A stretch of DNA of 64,000 bases from Pseudomonas gingeri. Its GTDB lineage: Bacteria; Pseudomonadota; Gammaproteobacteria; Pseudomonadales; Pseudomonadaceae. This document shows positions 1 through 9,524 of the stretch, piece after piece. Every line of letters starts with the position of its first letter. Within the stretch, counting starts at the first letter, position 1. Under the pieces are notes generated by a model, which made no database searches, had not been told where the DNA came from, and saw only the letters and a program-made list of their open reading frames with translations. The translations under genes were made by a program, and so were the position numbers. Location: NCBI RefSeq assembly GCF_013386115.1, contig NZ_JACAOR010000010.1, positions 265,644 through 329,643 of the forward strand, given 5' to 3'.

Positions 1-104
1 TGCTGCGCCGCAGCCAGGTGCCACTGATGATGTTCAGCACCGCCGAAACCGCCGCGACGCAGTTGCGTAACGAACTCGGTCGCCAGGGGAGTGCCAGGCG
101 ATGA
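1..104 (+). CDS. DUF58 domain protein, C-terminal end only
   Basis: The frame is open from the window edge to a TGA at 102-104 and encodes about 33 residues ending in GSARR. Its stop overlaps the ATG of the next gene (ATGA at 101-104), so the two are translationally coupled. In Pseudomonas the gene before a DUF4381/VWA/VWA-TPR/BatD series is normally a DUF58 protein preceded by a MoxR ATPase. The identity here rests on that gene order rather than on the short visible sequence. DUF58 proteins are cytoplasmic or membrane-associated partners of MoxR-type AAA+ ATPases. Confidence 0.6.
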   Translation, partial: LRRSQVPLMMFSTAETAATQLRNELGRQGSARR

Positions 105-592
105 GCGTGCCGCCGAGCCTTGACCAGTTGCAGGAAATGGCCCTGCCCGCACCGGTCAGCTATTGGCCGCAGACCTGGGGCTGGGCCGTGCTGCTCGGGT
201 TGCTGCTGGTCGGCCTGCTGGCCTGGGGCGTGCGCCGCTACTGGCGCTGGCGACAGAACCGCTACCGACGCGAAGCCCTGGCGCGGCTCGAACACTTGTC
301 GCTCCACCTCGAACAACCGGCGGCGTTACGCGAACTGCCCGAACTGCTCAAGCGCGTCGCCCTGTCGATGCCCGGCGTGCCCGCGTCGACGGTCACCCAG
401 CTCAGTGGCGAGCCCTGGCAGGACTTTCTCGCCAGACATGGCGGCCATCCGTTGCCCGCCGATTTCAGCCGGCAACTGGCGGAACTGGCCTATGCCCCGG
501 ACAGCCGCCTGCTGGCCCTGGCACCGGAGCAACGGCAACAGTTGCTCGAACAGTGCCGGCACTGGGTGGAGCATCATCATGTGGCAGCTTGA
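101..592 (+). CDS. DUF4381 domain membrane protein of the Bat-like operon
   Basis: A 163-residue protein with one strong transmembrane helix at about residues 25-45, followed by a basic stretch (RRYWRWRQNRYRR) that should face the cytoplasm and a soluble helical C-terminal domain. The size, the PAPVSYWPQTWGW start and the place between a DUF58 gene and a VWA gene are typical of DUF4381 proteins. Its start overlaps the upstream stop and its end overlaps the next gene by 14 bases, so it is inside a coupled operon. The biochemical role is unknown. The family is linked by context to MoxR/VWA chaperone-like systems of the envelope. Confidence 0.85.
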   Translation: MSVPPSLDQLQEMALPAPVSYWPQTWGWAVLLGLLLVGLLAWGVRRYWRWRQNRYRREALARLEHLSLHLEQPAALRELPELLKRVALSMPGVPASTVTQLSGEPWQDFLARHGGHPLPADFSRQLAELAYAPDSRLLALAPEQRQQLLEQCRHWVEHHHVAA

Positions 593-1571
593 TTACCCCT
601 GGTTGTTGCTGCTGGTGTTGCTGCCGGGGGTCGGCTATCGCTACCTGCCCGCCTACCGTGAAGCCCGCAGCGCCGTGCGGGTGCCGTTTTTCGCCGCCAT
701 GAGCCAGGCTGTCGGCCAGGTCCCCGACGTTGCCGGCGGCACCCGCAACCGTGGGCAATTGCTGCTCAACGCCGTGATCTGGGTGCTGCTGGTGCTGGCC
801 CTCGCCCGGCCGGTGTGGATCGAGCCGCCCATCGAGCACCAGCAACCGGTGCGCGATCTGATGCTGGCCATCGATATTTCCCAGTCCATGGAAACCCGCG
901 ACTTCACCGATGCCGAGGGCCGCCAGGTCGATCGCCTGAGCGCCGTCAAACAGGTGGTGCAAGGCTTTATCCAGCGGCGCCACGACGACCGCCTGGGACT
1001 CATCGTGTTCGGCAGCGGCGCCTATCCCCAGGCGCCCCTGACCCTGGACCACGCCAGCCTGGCAATCCTGCTGGCGGACACCGGCATCGGCATGGCCGGG
1101 CCCGACACCGCCATCGGCGATGCCATCGGCCTGAGCCTCAAGCTGCTGGAGCAGGCCCATGAACCCGAAAAAGTGCTGATCCTGCTCACCGACGGCAACG
1201 ACACCAGCAGCGCCATTCCCCCCGAGCGCGCGGCGGCCATGGCCGCCGCCAAGGGCGTGATCATCCACACCATCGGCATCGGCGACCCGGATGCCGACGG
1301 CGAAGCCAAGGTCAATCTCGCCAGCCTGCGGCAGATCGCCCGGGTCACCGGCGGGCGCTTCTTCCGCGCCGAAGACCGCACGGCCCTGGACCAGGTCTAC
1401 AGCACCCTGGACCAGTTGACCCCGCACCAGGTCAAGACCCTCAGCCACCAGCCCAAGCGCGAATTGTTCTGGCTGCCGGTGGCCGCCGCCATCAGCCTGC
1501 TGGCGCTCTATCACCTGGCCGCCTGGCTGCGACCACGGTTGCAATCGGCTCGTCGACGGCAGGAGGCCTGA
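579..1571 (+). CDS. VWA domain protein, BatA-like
   Basis: A 330-residue protein starting at the ATG at 579; longer readings would overlap most of the upstream gene. It has an N-terminal hydrophobic helix (residues 6-20), a second at about 65-80, a von Willebrand A domain with an intact MIDAS motif DISQS near residue 97 and later TDGND, and a C-terminal membrane helix near 300-320. Such proteins bind divalent metal and mediate protein contacts at the inner membrane; with MoxR and DUF58 partners they are thought to help assemble or protect envelope complexes. Its TGA overlaps the next ATG. Family assignment is firm; the target is unknown. Confidence 0.9.
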   Translation: MWQLDYPWLLLLVLLPGVGYRYLPAYREARSAVRVPFFAAMSQAVGQVPDVAGGTRNRGQLLLNAVIWVLLVLALARPVWIEPPIEHQQPVRDLMLAIDISQSMETRDFTDAEGRQVDRLSAVKQVVQGFIQRRHDDRLGLIVFGSGAYPQAPLTLDHASLAILLADTGIGMAGPDTAIGDAIGLSLKLLEQAHEPEKVLILLTDGNDTSSAIPPERAAAMAAAKGVIIHTIGIGDPDADGEAKVNLASLRQIARVTGGRFFRAEDRTALDQVYSTLDQLTPHQVKTLSHQPKRELFWLPVAAAISLLALYHLAAWLRPRLQSARRRQEA

Positions 1572-3151
1572 TGGATATCGACCTCTCGGCCCTGCATTTC
1601 CTTCGTCCCGGCTGGTTGCCGCTGGCGCTGCTCGGCCTGCTGCTGCCGCTGCTCTGGCGGCGCAGCCAGGGCCTGGAGCGGCGCCTGCGCGGGACCATCG
1701 CCCCACACCTGCTGCCCCACCTGCTACTGACCCCGAACGACCCGCACCGCCTGCGCCCGGTGCACCTGGCCAGCGCCCTGCTGGTGCTGGGGGCCATCGC
1801 CGCCGCAGGGCCGACCTGGGAACAGGACCGGCCGGACTTCCTGGAAAACCGCGCGCCGTTGCTGATCGCCGTCGACCTTTCGCCGTCGATGGACGCTGGC
1901 GATATCCCCCCCAGCCGCCTGGAAGCGGTCAAGCACAAGCTGCATGAACTGATCCAGCGCCGCAACGGTGCGAAGACCGCGTTGCTGGCCTATGCCGGCA
2001 GCGCCCATCTGGTACTGCCGCCAACGGACGATCCGGCGTTGCTCGACAGCTTTGTCCAGGCCCTGGGCACTGACCTGATCAGCCGTCCGGGGAAAAACGT
2101 CGCCGCCGTAATCGATGAGGCCAGGCGCCTGCTGGCCGCCGAGCAGGTGCCGGGCAGCCTGCTGCTGATCACCGATGGCGCCGATACCGCGCAATTGCCG
2201 GGGCTGGCCCGGCAACTCAACGGTAGTCTGCTGCAGGTGCTGGTCCTGGCGGTCGGCAGCGAGGACGGCGGCATCCTGCGCGATGCCTCCGGACAACCAC
2301 GCACCGACAGCAGCGGGCGTCCGCAACTGGGGCGCTTCGACCGCGCCGGATTGCAGCAACTGGCCAAGGCCCTCGACGCCCCCCTGGGCAGCCTGACCCT
2401 CGACGACAAAGACCTGGAATGGGTCGAGTTGCACGCCCGGCAGCACTTCCAGGCCGCCAGCGCCGAACAGCAGCAACTGCGCTGGAAGGACGCCGGCTAC
2501 TGGTTGAGTTGGCCGCTGGTAGTGCTGGCGTTTTTCACCCTGCGCAAGGGTTGGAGCCTGAACTGGAGCGCCGCCGTGCTGCTATGCCTGGCGGCCGGCC
2601 TGGCACCGACGCCGGTTCGCGCCGGAGTGCTGGCCGATGCCTTCCTCACCCCCGACCAACAGGGCCGCCTGGCCTTCGAACAGCAGCACTACCCGGCCGC
2701 CGCCGCGCATTTCAGCGACCCATACTGGAAAGGCATCGCCGCCTACCAGGCCGCCGACTACGACCTGGCCCTGGCCAGCTTTGCCCGCCTGGACAGCGCC
2801 GCCGCATATTTCTACCTGGGCAATATCTACACCCGGCGCTTCAAGTTCGACCAGGCCATCGCCGCCTACACCCAGGCGCTGAAGTTGCAAGCACAGTTCC
2901 CCGAAGCCAGCGCCAACCTGGCCCTGGCCATTGCCCTGCAAAAGGATACCGACAGCGCCGCGCAGAACGCCCCCGAGGTCAAGCCCGACCAGGTGCAGTT
3001 CGACAAACCCGCCGGCAAGGGTAAGACCCAACAGGTACAGACCCCGCAGGCGGCCAGCGACGAACTCTGGCTGCAGAACCTCAGCACCTCGCCGGCGCGT
3101 TTCCTGCGCCAGAAATTCAGCCTGCAGGACCAGCGGGAGGCAAGCCGATGA
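1571..3151 (+). CDS. VWA and TPR domain protein, BatB/BatC-like fusion
   Basis: A 526-residue protein coupled to the upstream VWA gene by a one-base overlap at 1571. Two N-terminal hydrophobic segments precede a VWA domain with MIDAS motif DLSPS. A membrane segment follows near residues 315-345, then a periplasmic part with TPR-like repeats at about 405-465 (AYFYLGNIY, FDQAIAAYTQAL). The C-terminal tail is polar and Gln-rich. In Bacteroides the VWA (BatB) and TPR (BatC) parts are separate genes; here they are one, as in other gammaproteobacteria. Likely an inner-membrane scaffold that works with the preceding VWA protein. Confidence 0.9.
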   Translation: MDIDLSALHFLRPGWLPLALLGLLLPLLWRRSQGLERRLRGTIAPHLLPHLLLTPNDPHRLRPVHLASALLVLGAIAAAGPTWEQDRPDFLENRAPLLIAVDLSPSMDAGDIPPSRLEAVKHKLHELIQRRNGAKTALLAYAGSAHLVLPPTDDPALLDSFVQALGTDLISRPGKNVAAVIDEARRLLAAEQVPGSLLLITDGADTAQLPGLARQLNGSLLQVLVLAVGSEDGGILRDASGQPRTDSSGRPQLGRFDRAGLQQLAKALDAPLGSLTLDDKDLEWVELHARQHFQAASAEQQQLRWKDAGYWLSWPLVVLAFFTLRKGWSLNWSAAVLLCLAAGLAPTPVRAGVLADAFLTPDQQGRLAFEQQHYPAAAAHFSDPYWKGIAAYQAADYDLALASFARLDSAAAYFYLGNIYTRRFKFDQAIAAYTQALKLQAQFPEASANLALAIALQKDTDSAAQNAPEVKPDQVQFDKPAGKGKTQQVQTPQAASDELWLQNLSTSPARFLRQKFSLQDQREASR

Positions 3152-4203
3152 ACCCCCGCTTGCCGGCGATCACCGCCCTGCTCTGCGCCCTGGCCTGGCC
3201 CGTCCTGGCCGAGGAACCGCAATTGCGGGTACAGGCCCGACTGCAACCCGACACCACGGCGGTAGTCGGTGAAACCCTGAGCCTGCAGGTCGATGTACTC
3301 ACCGACACCTGGTTTACCCGTGCCGCGAATCTACCCGCGTTGACACTCGCAGGCGCCCAGGTCGAGCCGCCGGGCAGCGAAGCCGAGCACCTGAACCTGA
3401 CGCTGGAAGGCAAGCCCTTCTTCGGCCTGCGCTACAGCTACCGGATCACCCCGCAGCAAGCCGGCGAGTTCGTCATTCCGGCGCTGACGGTGCAGGCCAC
3501 CCCCGGCCAGGCCAGCCACGAACTCAGCGCGCAGATCCCGGCACAGCACTTCAGCGCCCGCCCACCGCCGGGTTTCGGTCCGGGCGAAACGGTACTGGTG
3601 GCCCGCGGGCTGCGACTTTCGCAAAAGATCACCTATTCATCCAACCCGCCCACGGTCGGTGACAGCGTCACCCGCGAACTGACCCTGCAAGCCGACGGCA
3701 CACCGGGCATGGCCTTGCCCGCACCGGTGCTGCAGCAGGTGCCGGGCCTGAGCCGCTACCTGAAGACACCCGCGATCAGCAACCTCGACGATGGCCGCGG
3801 CAACCTCGACGGCGGGCAGCGCGTCGACCAGGCCAGCTACCGCATCGAGCATCCGGGCCACTTCCAGCTGCCGGCGGTGCAACTCAAATGGTGGGATAGC
3901 ACCACCCGGCAGGCACGCACCCTCGAAGTACCGGCGGTGAGTTTCGACGCCATCGCCAATACGCACTATCGCCCGGTGTTTTCGGTCGCCGAAGACGTCC
4001 AGGCCCTGGCCCGCCAGGGCCGTATCCATCTGTCACGACACTGGCTGACCTGGGGCCTGGCCGTGCTGGCGCTGGGGTTGCTGGTGCGCCTGGGTCCGCC
4101 CCTGGCCCGTCGCGGCGGCCGCGCCTGGCAACGCTGGTGGCACGCCCATCGCTCAACGGGCCTGCGCCCGCTCAATCCTCGTCTGGAGAAGGAGTTCCCA
4201 TGA
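3148..4203 (+). CDS. BatD family protein
   Basis: A 351-residue exported membrane protein with a signal peptide (cleavage probably after VLA near residue 22), a periplasmic region rich in beta strands with the BatD-type pattern of repeated Ig-like modules, and a C-terminal helix at about 295-315 followed by a basic cytoplasmic tail. Start and stop both overlap neighbours by four bases (ATGA), so it is coupled to the VWA/TPR gene and to the HAD phosphatase. BatD proteins accompany MoxR/VWA operons; the name comes from Bacteroides aerotolerance genes, but an aerotolerance role in pseudomonads is not established. Confidence 0.85.
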   Translation: MNPRLPAITALLCALAWPVLAEEPQLRVQARLQPDTTAVVGETLSLQVDVLTDTWFTRAANLPALTLAGAQVEPPGSEAEHLNLTLEGKPFFGLRYSYRITPQQAGEFVIPALTVQATPGQASHELSAQIPAQHFSARPPPGFGPGETVLVARGLRLSQKITYSSNPPTVGDSVTRELTLQADGTPGMALPAPVLQQVPGLSRYLKTPAISNLDDGRGNLDGGQRVDQASYRIEHPGHFQLPAVQLKWWDSTTRQARTLEVPAVSFDAIANTHYRPVFSVAEDVQALARQGRIHLSRHWLTWGLAVLALGLLVRLGPPLARRGGRAWQRWWHAHRSTGLRPLNPRLEKEFP

Positions 4204-5246
4204 CCCGTCCATCGCCGCTCTATCGTCGTGGCTGGCTGCTGTCGCTGCTGTTCACGTTGTCGCTCCTGACGTTACAGGTCCTCACGATACAGGCCCAGGC
4301 CGCCGCCGATCCGTTGCCGTCATGGCAGGAAGGCCCGGCCAAGGCTGCCATCATCGAGTTTGTCCGGGCCGTCACCGAGCAAGGCTCGAAGGACTTCGTC
4401 AAACCCGCCGAACGCATCGCCGTGTTCGACAACGACGGCACCCTCTGGAGCGAACAGCCGGCCTATTTCCAGGTGCTGTTCGCCTTCGATGAAGTACGGC
4501 GCCTGGCCCCGCAGCATCCGGAATGGAAGAGCCAGCAACCGTTCAAGGCGGTGCTGGAAAACGATCAGAAGGCCCTGGCCGCCAGCGGCATGGACGGCCT
4601 GTTGAAGATCATCGGCGCCACCCACACCGGGATCACCACCGAAGCCTTTATCGACCGTGCCCGGACCTGGCTGGCCCAAGCCCGGCACCCGAAGACCGGC
4701 AAGCCCTACACTGAGATGATCTACCAGCCGATGCTGGAAATGCTCGACTACCTGCGCCGGGAAGACTTCAAGACCTACATCGTGTCCGGCGGCGATACCG
4801 CGTTCATGCGTGCCTTCGCCGAGACCGTGTACGGCATTCCACCAGAGCAGGTCATCGGCTCCGGCTTCGTCACCCGCTTCCAGCTGGACAACGGCACGCC
4901 GTCGATCCTGCGCACCGCCAAGCTGGCCCACAACGACGACGGCCCGGGCAAGCCGGAAAGCATCGACGCGATCATCGGCCGCCGCCCGCTGCTGGCTTTC
5001 GGCAACTCCGACGGCGACTTGCAGATGCTGCAATGGACCGCCGCCGGCGGCGGCAAGCGCTTCATGGGCCTGGTGCATCACACCGATGCCAGGCGCGAGT
5101 GGGCCTATGACCGGCAATCGAACATAGGGCGCCTGGACAAGGCCCTGGATGAGGCCAACCAACGGGGCTGGACCGTCGTCGACATGGCGAGCGCCTGGCG
5201 CAAGGTCTACCCCTTCGAGGCCGCCCCCACCGAGCAAGTGCAGTAA
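4200..5246 (+). CDS. Exported HAD-superfamily phosphatase
   Basis: A 348-residue protein starting at the ATG at 4200, which overlaps the BatD stop. A long hydrophobic N-terminus ending near AQAAA (residue 36) looks like a signal peptide. HAD motif I is DNDGT (D77 nucleophile, D79 acid/base), motif II is IVSGGD, and motif III/IV falls around GNSDGDLQM. These are the marks of a phosphoserine-phosphatase-like hydrolase; the substrate is not known. It is followed after 78 bases by the sulfatase and then the spermidine-synthase-like gene. This trio could act on exported phosphate or sulfate esters, but that is inference. Confidence 0.85.
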   Translation: MTRPSPLYRRGWLLSLLFTLSLLTLQVLTIQAQAAADPLPSWQEGPAKAAIIEFVRAVTEQGSKDFVKPAERIAVFDNDGTLWSEQPAYFQVLFAFDEVRRLAPQHPEWKSQQPFKAVLENDQKALAASGMDGLLKIIGATHTGITTEAFIDRARTWLAQARHPKTGKPYTEMIYQPMLEMLDYLRREDFKTYIVSGGDTAFMRAFAETVYGIPPEQVIGSGFVTRFQLDNGTPSILRTAKLAHNDDGPGKPESIDAIIGRRPLLAFGNSDGDLQMLQWTAAGGGKRFMGLVHHTDARREWAYDRQSNIGRLDKALDEANQRGWTVVDMASAWRKVYPFEAAPTEQVQ

Positions 5247-5324
5247 GCGGAAAACGTAACTCAGGAAGGTAGAAACGTTGGTCGTCGCAGGACGGCTCAA
5301 GCTAGCGCAAAAGGAGCAAGTCAT

Positions 5325-6911
5325 ATGACTGGCATACGCAAGTGGCTTCCCCAGCTCGCCCTGGTGGCGGCTTCAGTGATGGGGCTCTCGGCAGGCGCCG
5401 GGGCCGCCGAAAAACCCAACATCCTGGTGATCTTCGGCGACGACATCGGGCAGACCAATATCAGCGCCTACTCCATGGGCGTGGTCGGCTACAAGACGCC
5501 GAACATCGACCGGATCGCCAAGGAAGGCATGCTGTTCACCGACTACTACGCGGAGAACAGTTGCACCGCCGGGCGCTCATCCTTCATCACCGGGCAGACA
5601 CCGCTGCGCACGGGGCTGTCCAAGGTCGGTATCCCCGGCGCGCCGGTGGGTTTGCAGAAGCGCGATATCACCATTGCCCAGGCCCTCAAGTCGCAGGGCT
5701 ACGCCACCGGCCAGTTCGGCAAGAATCACCTGGGCGACCGCGATGAGTACCTGCCGACCAACCATGGTTTCGACGAGTTCTTCGGCAACCTCTATCACCT
5801 CAACGCCGAAGAGGAACCGGAACGCCCCTACTGGCCCAAGGACGACGCGGAGTTCGTCAAGGCCAACTCTCCGCGCGGGGTGATCCACAGTTTCGCCGAC
5901 GGCAAGATCGAAGACACCGGCGCCCTGAACACCAAGCGCATGGAAACCATCGACGACGAAACCACCGCCGCCGCCCAGGCGTTCATCGAGAAACAGGCCA
6001 AGGCGGACAAGCCGTTCTTCGTCTGGATGAACACCACCCGCATGCACGTGTTCACCCACGTGCGCGACTCGATGAAGGGCCAGAGCGGCATGCCCGGCAA
6101 CGAGTACGCCGACGGCATGCTCGAGCATGATGGCGATGTCGGCAAACTGCTCAAGACCCTCGACGACCTGAAGATCGCCGACAACACCATCGTGGTCTAC
6201 ACCACCGACAACGGGCCGAACCAGTTCTCCTGGCCGGACGCGGCGACCACGCCGTTCCGCAACGAGAAGAACTCCAACTGGGAAGGCGCTTACCGGGTGC
6301 CGGCGATCATCCGCTGGCCGGGCAAGATCAAGGCCGGCGAAGTCTCCAACGAAATGTTCTCCGGCATGGACTGGTTCCCCACCTTGCTGGCGGCTGCCGG
6401 CGATGCCGGGGTCAAGGACAAGCTGCTCAAGGGCTGGGCACCGGTGACCGGCGGCACCAGCTTCAAGGTGCACCTGGATGGCTACAACCAGCTGCCCTAC
6501 CTGACCGGCCAGCAACCCAAGGGTGAACGCAAGGAGTTCTACTACTTCAACGACGACGGGGTGCTGGTGTCGATGCGCTTCGACAACTGGAAGGTGGTGT
6601 TCTGCGAACAGCGCGAGCCGGGCGGTTTCCGGGTCTGGAGCGAACCGTTCGTGTGCCTGCGGGTGCCGAAGATCCTCAACCTGCGGATGGACCCGTATGA
6701 GCGGGCAGACGTGGTGTCCGACCAGTTCTACGACTGGAACACCAAGAACGTCTACCTGGCTGGCGTCGCGGTGACCAAGTCGGCGAAGTTCCTCGAAACC
6801 TTTATCGAGTACCCACCCAGCCAGAAACCGGCGAGCTTCAGCATCGACCAGATCCGCGCGGCGGTGGATGCAAAGATCGCCGAGAAGATGAAAGCGCAAC
6901 CCAAAGAGTAA
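5325..6911 (+). CDS. Exported type I sulfatase (arylsulfatase family)
   Basis: A 528-residue protein with a strong ribosome site (AAGGAG, 9 bases before the ATG) and a signal peptide ending at AGAGAA (about residue 28). It carries the type I sulfatase signature CTAGR, with Cys80 to be converted to formylglycine and Arg84. The N-terminal metal site is GDD at 38-40, and there is a downstream TDNGPN metal motif. It should hydrolyse sulfate esters in the periplasm. Modification requires a formylglycine-generating enzyme, which is not in this window. A strong hairpin lies just after the stop. The natural substrate cannot be told from sequence. Confidence 0.88.
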   Translation: MTGIRKWLPQLALVAASVMGLSAGAGAAEKPNILVIFGDDIGQTNISAYSMGVVGYKTPNIDRIAKEGMLFTDYYAENSCTAGRSSFITGQTPLRTGLSKVGIPGAPVGLQKRDITIAQALKSQGYATGQFGKNHLGDRDEYLPTNHGFDEFFGNLYHLNAEEEPERPYWPKDDAEFVKANSPRGVIHSFADGKIEDTGALNTKRMETIDDETTAAAQAFIEKQAKADKPFFVWMNTTRMHVFTHVRDSMKGQSGMPGNEYADGMLEHDGDVGKLLKTLDDLKIADNTIVVYTTDNGPNQFSWPDAATTPFRNEKNSNWEGAYRVPAIIRWPGKIKAGEVSNEMFSGMDWFPTLLAAAGDAGVKDKLLKGWAPVTGGTSFKVHLDGYNQLPYLTGQQPKGERKEFYYFNDDGVLVSMRFDNWKVVFCEQREPGGFRVWSEPFVCLRVPKILNLRMDPYERADVVSDQFYDWNTKNVYLAGVAVTKSAKFLETFIEYPPSQKPASFSIDQIRAAVDAKIAEKMKAQPKE

Positions 6912-6921
6912 TGGCAGGACC

Positions 6922-6946
6922 GCCGCCCGCCACCATGGCGGGCGGC
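6922..6946. other. Perfect 10-bp hairpin after the sulfatase gene
   Basis: GCCGCCCGCC and GGCGGGCGGC pair perfectly around a 5-base loop (ACCAT). No T tract follows on either strand, so it is not a classical intrinsic terminator. It lies in the 69-bp gap before the next co-directional gene and may lower read-through or protect the 3' end of the sulfatase mRNA. Confidence 0.6.
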
Positions 6947-6980
6947 CCTATCGAGTACCCCAGCACAAGGCAACCGCACC

Positions 6981-9500
6981 ATGTCCGAGCCTCGCAGCGC
7001 CACCCTGTCATCGGCCCAGTCCGCCCCCGTCGCGACGACCTGGCGCCTGCCTGCCCTGCTGCTGTTCGTTTCCGGTGCGGCGGCCCTGGTCTACCAGGTG
7101 CTGTGGATCAAGCAACTGTCGCTGGTGGTCGGCGTCGAGGTGTATGCGATCACCACGGGCATCAGCGGCTTTTTCGCCGGGCTGGCACTGGGTGGCCTGT
7201 TGTTCGGCCGCTGGGCCGACCGCATGGCGCAGCCGCTGCTGCTGTACGCCGCCCTGGAGTTGTTGGTCGCCGTGCTCGGCATCGCCGCCACTGTCAGCCT
7301 CGGCCAGGCCGCCGCGCCGTTCGCCTGGCTTGAGCAGCAACTGGGCCTGGCCGCCTGGCTGTTGCCCTTCAGCCTGGTGGGGATTCCGGCCTTCCTCATG
7401 GGCGGCACGCTGCCGGTGCTGATGCGTGCCCTGGCCGCCGATCCGCAACAATTGGGCCGGGCCGGCGCGCGCCTGTATGCCGCCAATACCGCCGGGGCAA
7501 TTGCCGGCACCCTGCTGGCCGCCTTTGTGTTGATCGCCAGCCTCGGCGTACGCGGCAGCGCCATGGCCGCCGCCCTGCTCAACCTGCTGGCGGCCGCCGG
7601 CGCGCTGTGGCTGCTGCGTCGCGAGCGCCCGCTGCCGCCAGCAGTGCCGGAACGGGCCCGGGCCGAACAACCGCCGGCGCGCCTGGCCATGTGGCTGTAC
7701 GCCGTCGCCGGTGGCGTGGCCCTGGGTTATGAAGTGGTGTGGTCGCAGTCCATCGTACAGTTCATGAGCACCCGCACCTATGCCTTTGCCGTGGTGCTGG
7801 CGACCTACCTCGCCGGGCTGGTGCTGGGCAGCAGCCTGATGGCCCGGCGGGTCGACCGCCTGCGCGATCCCTGGGGCGTGTTCGGCTGGCTGATCAGCGC
7901 CGCCGGATTGATTGCCCTGCTGGAGATCGCCCTGCTCGGGCGCTGGCTGGTGCTCCTGCAGACCCAGGCCGAAGCCATGGTGCTGGCCCTTGGCGGCACG
8001 CCCCTGGCCGGCATGAGCGGCCGCTTTGCCGTGGCCGCGCTGAGCATCGTGTTTGTCCCGACCCTGCTGCTGGGCGCCGCCTTTCCCCTGGCCCTGCGCC
8101 TGGGCGTGCAACAACGCCAGGTCGGCCGCGATGTCGGCAAGGTGGTGGCGCTCAATACCCTCGGTGGCATTGCCGGAGTCATGCTCTGCGGGTTCGTGCT
8201 GATTCCCTGGCTGGGGCTGGTGCGTACCCTCGGCGTGCTGGCGCTGATCGCCGCCGCGGTCGGCTACCTGGCAGTCAGCCGGGGCCGTGCGTTGCGCAAG
8301 GGCAATCGTCAGGGCGTGGTGGTCCTCGGCCTGTTGTCACTGACCGTGGCCTGGCTGACACCCGTGGATCGCCTGGCCGAACTACTGCCCGGAGCCCGCA
8401 ACGGCCAGTTGGCGTTCTACCAGGAAGGCCGTGGCGGGACCGTCGCCGTGGTCACCCAGGGCAGTGGCCAGCGGCAGTTCCAGCGCCTGTATATCCAGGG
8501 CGTGTCGAACACCGGCGACGCCATGCCGTCGCTGCGTTACATGCGCATCCAGGCCCTGCTGCCGCTGCTGATACATCGCGGCGAACCGGACTCGGCCCTG
8601 GTGATCGGCTTCGGCACCGGGATCACCGCTGGCGCGCTGTTGCAGTACCCGTCGCTGCACCAGCGCGTCGTCGCCGAACTGCTGCCGACGGTGGTCGCCG
8701 CCGCGCCGTTGTTCAAGGGTAACTTCCAGGCCGCGGCCGACCCGAACCTGCAGATCCGCCTGCGCGACGGGCGCCAGGAATTGCTGCGCAACCCGCAACG
8801 CTACGACCTGATCACCCTCGAACCCCCACCGCCTTCCGCCGTCGGCGTGGTCAACCTCTACTCCCGGGACTTCTACCAGCTGGCCGCCAGCCGCCTGGAA
8901 AAAGACGGCCTGCTGGCCCAGTGGTTGCCGCTGCCGACGCAGAACATCGAGGACTCACAGGCGCTGGTGCGCAGTTTCCTCGACGTGTTTCCCCATGCCA
9001 CGCTGTGGACCAGCGAGTTCCACGAAATGCTCCTGGTGGGCTCCCTGCAACCGATCGAACTGGACGCGACACGGATCGCCGAACGCTTCGACCGGCCCTC
9101 GGTGCGCAGTGCCCTGCAGGACGTGGGCATCAGTTCGGCCAGCGCGCTGCTGGCGACCTGGGTCACCGACCGTAGTGGCCTGGAACGCTTTGCCGGCGAA
9201 GTAGCCGCCGTGACCGATGACCGGCCCTCGATCGAATACGCGCCCTGGGTCCGTGCCGGGGAAATCAGCCGGGTGCTTCCAGCCCTGCTCGACCTGCGCC
9301 AGCCTATCCCCCTGCAGCATGCGGACAAGCTGTTCACCGATTACCTGCAGGGCTACCAGCAGAACCTGATGCGTTTCTACCGCGCCAGCCTGCACGCCTA
9401 TGCAGGGGATCGCCAGGCCTGGGCCCGGGAGATGAGCGAGGTGATGCGCGACGAACCGGGCAATCCGTACTACCGCTGGTTCGGCGGACAGGCCCGATAG
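6981..9500 (+). CDS. Fused MFS-like membrane / spermidine synthase-like protein
   Basis: An 839-residue protein. The first half holds a series of hydrophobic helices (about residues 20-445) in the arrangement of the fused MFS/spermidine synthase family. The second half resembles the Rossmann-fold aminopropyltransferase/methyltransferase domain: GFGTGITAGALL near residue 545 as the nucleotide-ligand loop, and LITLEPPPPSAVGVVNLYS, where spermidine synthases usually have an Asp-rich catalytic segment. The usual catalytic Asp of the DxxDP motif is replaced by LEPPPP, so real spermidine synthesis is doubtful. It is in the same direction as the sulfatase after a 69-bp gap. Substrate unknown. Confidence 0.85.
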   Translation: MSEPRSATLSSAQSAPVATTWRLPALLLFVSGAAALVYQVLWIKQLSLVVGVEVYAITTGISGFFAGLALGGLLFGRWADRMAQPLLLYAALELLVAVLGIAATVSLGQAAAPFAWLEQQLGLAAWLLPFSLVGIPAFLMGGTLPVLMRALAADPQQLGRAGARLYAANTAGAIAGTLLAAFVLIASLGVRGSAMAAALLNLLAAAGALWLLRRERPLPPAVPERARAEQPPARLAMWLYAVAGGVALGYEVVWSQSIVQFMSTRTYAFAVVLATYLAGLVLGSSLMARRVDRLRDPWGVFGWLISAAGLIALLEIALLGRWLVLLQTQAEAMVLALGGTPLAGMSGRFAVAALSIVFVPTLLLGAAFPLALRLGVQQRQVGRDVGKVVALNTLGGIAGVMLCGFVLIPWLGLVRTLGVLALIAAAVGYLAVSRGRALRKGNRQGVVVLGLLSLTVAWLTPVDRLAELLPGARNGQLAFYQEGRGGTVAVVTQGSGQRQFQRLYIQGVSNTGDAMPSLRYMRIQALLPLLIHRGEPDSALVIGFGTGITAGALLQYPSLHQRVVAELLPTVVAAAPLFKGNFQAAADPNLQIRLRDGRQELLRNPQRYDLITLEPPPPSAVGVVNLYSRDFYQLAASRLEKDGLLAQWLPLPTQNIEDSQALVRSFLDVFPHATLWTSEFHEMLLVGSLQPIELDATRIAERFDRPSVRSALQDVGISSASALLATWVTDRSGLERFAGEVAAVTDDRPSIEYAPWVRAGEISRVLPALLDLRQPIPLQHADKLFTDYLQGYQQNLMRFYRASLHAYAGDRQAWAREMSEVMRDEPGNPYYRWFGGQAR

Positions 9501-9524
9501 TCATCCGCGGCCCAGACGGACGCC

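Noticed and set aside
465..1706. 413-residue open frame antisense to the VWA gene
   Set aside because: Low-complexity Gly/Ala/Gln-rich product with no domain; the plus-strand VWA gene is well supported.
5577..6899. 440-residue open frame antisense to the sulfatase
   Set aside because: Val/His/Gly-rich shadow; the sulfatase has a signal peptide, active site and ribosome site.
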